From contig NZ_AUYB01000082.1 in the NCBI RefSeq assembly GCF_001625655.1, positions 1-64,000 on the forward strand: DNA of 64,000 nt. The letters run 5' to 3'. Source of the stretch: Pseudoalteromonas luteoviolacea DSM 6061. GTDB taxonomy: Bacteria > Pseudomonadota > Gammaproteobacteria > Enterobacterales > Alteromonadaceae. The translations under genes were made by a program, and so were the position numbers. Under the pieces are notes generated by a model. The model was not told where the DNA came from, did no database searches, and was given only the letters and a program-made list of their open reading frames with translations. This document shows, piece by piece, positions 61,904 through 64,000 of this stretch (positions within the stretch are counted from its first letter, which is position 1; each line of letters opens with the position of its first letter).

Positions 61904-63082
61904 ATGCAACACCGTACCAGCAAATCTTTAATTTTTATTCTTGCCCTGCTCGTCATTTTTTGCCCGCTCGGCATTGATCTATATCTACCCGCTTTCGTTG
62001 ATATGCAAAATGCACTGTCGGTCAGTGAAGCAAAAATCCAGCAAACAGTCAGTGTGTACATGCTAGCAGTTGGCATTGGGCAACTTATCGCAGGACCACT
62101 TGCAGATAAATATGGCCGAAAACCAATCGCTCTTGCTGGTATCTCTTTATTTGTGATTGGCGCATTAGTAGCAACGCTTGCACAAACTTGGGAGTGGGTC
62201 ATGGCAGCTAGAGTTCTGCAAGGCCTGGGCGCCTGTGCCACATTCGTAAGTGCGTTTGCCATAGTCAGAGATAGCTTTGGACACAAAGGCAGCGGCCAAA
62301 TGATCACTTATCTAAACGGTATAGTATGTTTTATTCCGGCATTGGCGCCAATTTTAGGCGCATGGTTGACCGTTGAATTTGGCTGGAGAAGTAACTTTGT
62401 ATTTTTATGTGCATTTGCAGTGCTGGGATTGGTGGTTATTTTCTTAACGTTCAAAGAAACTAAACCTGACGACTCTATTTATCAAGGGCACATATTAGAT
62501 TTTCGCCGTTTTACACCTATGTTAAGCAGCTCAAAATTTATGTTCAATGCATCCATTACAATGGTTTGCATGTCCGCAATGCTGGTTTTTGTTGTTGGTG
62601 CTCCAGGTTGGATCATGAGTCACCTAAATATGCCAATGTCCGATTTTACCCTGTGGTTTGCGATTAACGCATTTATTAGTATTGTATCAAGCTTTATTGC
62701 CCCACAATTTATCAAACGCAATAGCCGCAGAGCCCTGCAGTTTGGACTAGTGCTATTTTGTGGTGCAGGTGTTATTACGTTTATCTTGCCTCAAACAGAT
62801 GTCCTAACTTACATGCTCCCAATGTACATAGCATCAATTGGTTTTGCATTTACCCTAGGAGCCGCAGCTGGTAATGCACTTGCAGAATTTCCAAAACAAG
62901 CGGGTACTGCTTCGGCCTTGATTGGTTTATTGCAAATGAGTGGCGCTGGTTTATTGGCATTTTCAACACAACCTCTAGGTCTAATAGCACCTTGGCAACT
63001 TGCGCTACACTTAGTCATGGCAATTCCGTTTTTAATGCTTTTGTTTTCAAGGTATCGCCACTCATTGCATAGTACGGCTTAA
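61904..63082 (+). CDS. Bcr/CflA-type multidrug MFS exporter
   Basis: 392 residues with 12 helices. Motif A GPLADKYGRKPIALAGI in the loop between helices 2 and 3, and motif C-like regions, identify an MFS drug:proton antiporter; the length and LPAFVDMQNALSVSEAKIQQ region fit the Bcr/CflA family. GGAGA lies upstream of the ATG at 61904. Substrate cannot be read from sequence. It is monocistronic, followed by the terminator at 63225-63255. I see nothing recognisable in 61665-61903 beyond its promoter region. Confidence 0.87.
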   Translation: MQHRTSKSLIFILALLVIFCPLGIDLYLPAFVDMQNALSVSEAKIQQTVSVYMLAVGIGQLIAGPLADKYGRKPIALAGISLFVIGALVATLAQTWEWVMAARVLQGLGACATFVSAFAIVRDSFGHKGSGQMITYLNGIVCFIPALAPILGAWLTVEFGWRSNFVFLCAFAVLGLVVIFLTFKETKPDDSIYQGHILDFRRFTPMLSSSKFMFNASITMVCMSAMLVFVVGAPGWIMSHLNMPMSDFTLWFAINAFISIVSSFIAPQFIKRNSRRALQFGLVLFCGAGVITFILPQTDVLTYMLPMYIASIGFAFTLGAAAGNALAEFPKQAGTASALIGLLQMSGAGLLAFSTQPLGLIAPWQLALHLVMAIPFLMLLFSRYRHSLHSTA

Positions 63083-63224
63083 TATAAATAACCCAAATAA
63101 GTCGTAAAAGTGTCATATATTGAAGGCATACTGCTCACCAATAGCTAGTTAGCTGTTGTCTAGAAGGCTTTTGACTTCTTTTAGCATTGTTTAGATCGAT
63201 TGACTCAAGATCCCCCAACCTTGT

Positions 63225-63255
63225 TATGCGGGCTTAACATCCCGCATAGTTTTTA
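63225..63255 (+). terminator. Intrinsic terminator after the MFS gene
   Basis: TATGCGGG-cttaacat-CCCGCATA followed by GTTTTTATT, about 140 bp past the stop codon. The intervening DNA holds no gene. Confidence 0.8.
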
Positions 63256-63332
63256 TTAAATGCAATAAATCGTTTTCAAATTTTTCTTAACCCATTAAAC
63301 TAACCCTGAAGTTAGAAAAAGAACAATTCCCT

Positions 63333-63971
63333 ATGCTAAACCCTGAATACTTATTTTCTTTTGCTGTAGCAAGCTTTGTTATTGCTGTCGCGCCGGGCCC
63401 TTCAAATGCATTTTTAATGGCGCAAACGTTCACTAATGGTAAAAACGCTGGTATGCAAAGTGCCCTTGGCTTTGCATTGGGTGGCATTGTACATACTTTG
63501 TTTGCCGTAATTGGCCTATCTGCTATCTTAAAAGCTTCAGAAACAGCCTATACAACAGTTCAATATTTAGGCGCGGCTTACCTCGCTTATTTAGGAGTCG
63601 TAACCCTTAAAGATACGCTTAAAAACCAATCACAAGATGCTTCGCACAGCGAACAAATAGAAGCTGAAAAGCCACGCAAGAATGTCACTTTTCAAGCAAT
63701 GATGACAGAAGTACTGAACCCTAAAGTCGCGCTGTTTTTTATCGCATTTATCCCTCAATTCGTTGATACCTCTTTAGACGCTTCCACCACATTACAACTC
63801 GCATTATTTGGCCTACTTTACCCAATATTGGCCTTCCCGATTGACTGCGCCTATGTATATGGAGGAGATAAAATCGCTGAGTATTTTCGAGCTCACCCAC
63901 AAGCACCGATTTGGATAGACAGAATATCTGGTGGCATATTTATCGCTCTGGCAGTCAACCTCCTGTTATAA
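63333..63971 (+). CDS. LysE/RhtB-family amino-acid exporter
   Basis: 212 residues with six helices. The N-terminal signature VAPGPSNAFLMAQTFTNGKN, SALGFALGGIVHTLFAVIGL and the downstream MTEVLNPKVALFFIAFIPQF are typical of RhtB/LysE exporters of homoserine, threonine, leucine or related amino acids. Substrate not determinable. ATG at 63333; the ribosome site is weak. A further gene starts 12 bp downstream on the same strand, so they may be co-transcribed. Confidence 0.92.
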   Translation: MLNPEYLFSFAVASFVIAVAPGPSNAFLMAQTFTNGKNAGMQSALGFALGGIVHTLFAVIGLSAILKASETAYTTVQYLGAAYLAYLGVVTLKDTLKNQSQDASHSEQIEAEKPRKNVTFQAMMTEVLNPKVALFFIAFIPQFVDTSLDASTTLQLALFGLLYPILAFPIDCAYVYGGDKIAEYFRAHPQAPIWIDRISGGIFIALAVNLLL

Positions 63972-63982
63972 AGGACTTGCTC

Positions 63983-64000
63983 ATGGAACAGAAACAATCA
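63983..64000 (+). CDS. Start of a gene cut by the window end
   Basis: An ATG at 63983 with AAGGA 7 nt upstream opens a reading frame (MEQKQS) that continues past the window. It is 11 bp past the LysE-family stop codon. Nothing can be said about its product. Confidence 0.4.

Overview
The window looks like chromosomal DNA of a marine gammaproteobacterium, most likely Alteromonadales and probably Pseudoalteromonas or a close relative. The evidence is the gammaproteobacterial order tRNA-fMet-rimP-nusA-infB-rbfA-truB-rpsO-pnp-nlpI, a six-gene Mrp antiporter operon with fused A and B subunits, a DUF3019/MipA pair, a delta-class carbonic anhydrase, and AT-rich intergenic DNA. The genus is an inference. 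I saw no prophage, insertion sequence, CRISPR array or rRNA gene body, although the left edge carries what looks like an rRNA-type promoter firing out of the window.

Layout. 1-5.4 kb (minus strand): a stable-RNA promoter, ybbN/cnoX, topB behind a near-consensus LexA box, and a Cache-type chemoreceptor. 5.6-11.4 kb (minus): the Mrp Na+/H+ antiporter operon. 11.7-23.1 kb (minus): the translation/RNA-decay cluster from tRNA-fMet to nlpI, ending in a membrane-anchored protein with a zincin-like HELMH motif. 23.3-32.3 kb: exported and envelope genes on both strands (delta carbonic anhydrase, a globin-like protein lacking the haem histidine, a lipoprotein, DUF3019/MipA, a secreted phospholipase-C/P1-nuclease-fold enzyme with two downstream accessory genes, dapE, ompW, a thioesterase). 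33-34.6 kb: tyrR with a possible autoregulatory TyrR box.

34.8-53.5 kb (plus): a tightly overlapping seven-gene operon, the most unusual feature here. It combines the three hallmarks of poly-gamma-glutamate synthesis in enlarged forms: a CapA-family lipoprotein, a CapC/PgsC membrane protein with the CapC unit duplicated and a large extra-cytoplasmic domain, and a CapB/PgsB Mur-ligase-type amide ligase behind a roughly 700-residue helical region and a membrane segment. Between them lie a CHASE2-GAF/PAS-like sensor without an output domain, a single-pass periplasmic protein, a small exported protein with features of a zinc gamma-glutamyl hydrolase, and a 1432-residue protein ending in a probable outer-membrane beta-barrel. 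I read this as a complete Gram-negative, trans-envelope machine that makes and exports a poly-gamma-glutamate-like polymer. The polymer itself is unknown. The promoter has a 20-bp dyad between its -35 and -10 elements.

53.7-64 kb (mostly plus): a secreted beta-rich protein, a POT-family peptide transporter, hppD and fahA of tyrosine catabolism (a TyrR box lies in the long hppD upstream region), an M23 peptidase-bactofilin pair, a DUF4442 thioesterase, a Bcr/CflA-type drug exporter, a LysE/RhtB amino-acid exporter, and the first codons of one more gene. Peptide uptake, tyrosine breakdown and TyrR form a plausible regulatory unit spread across the window.
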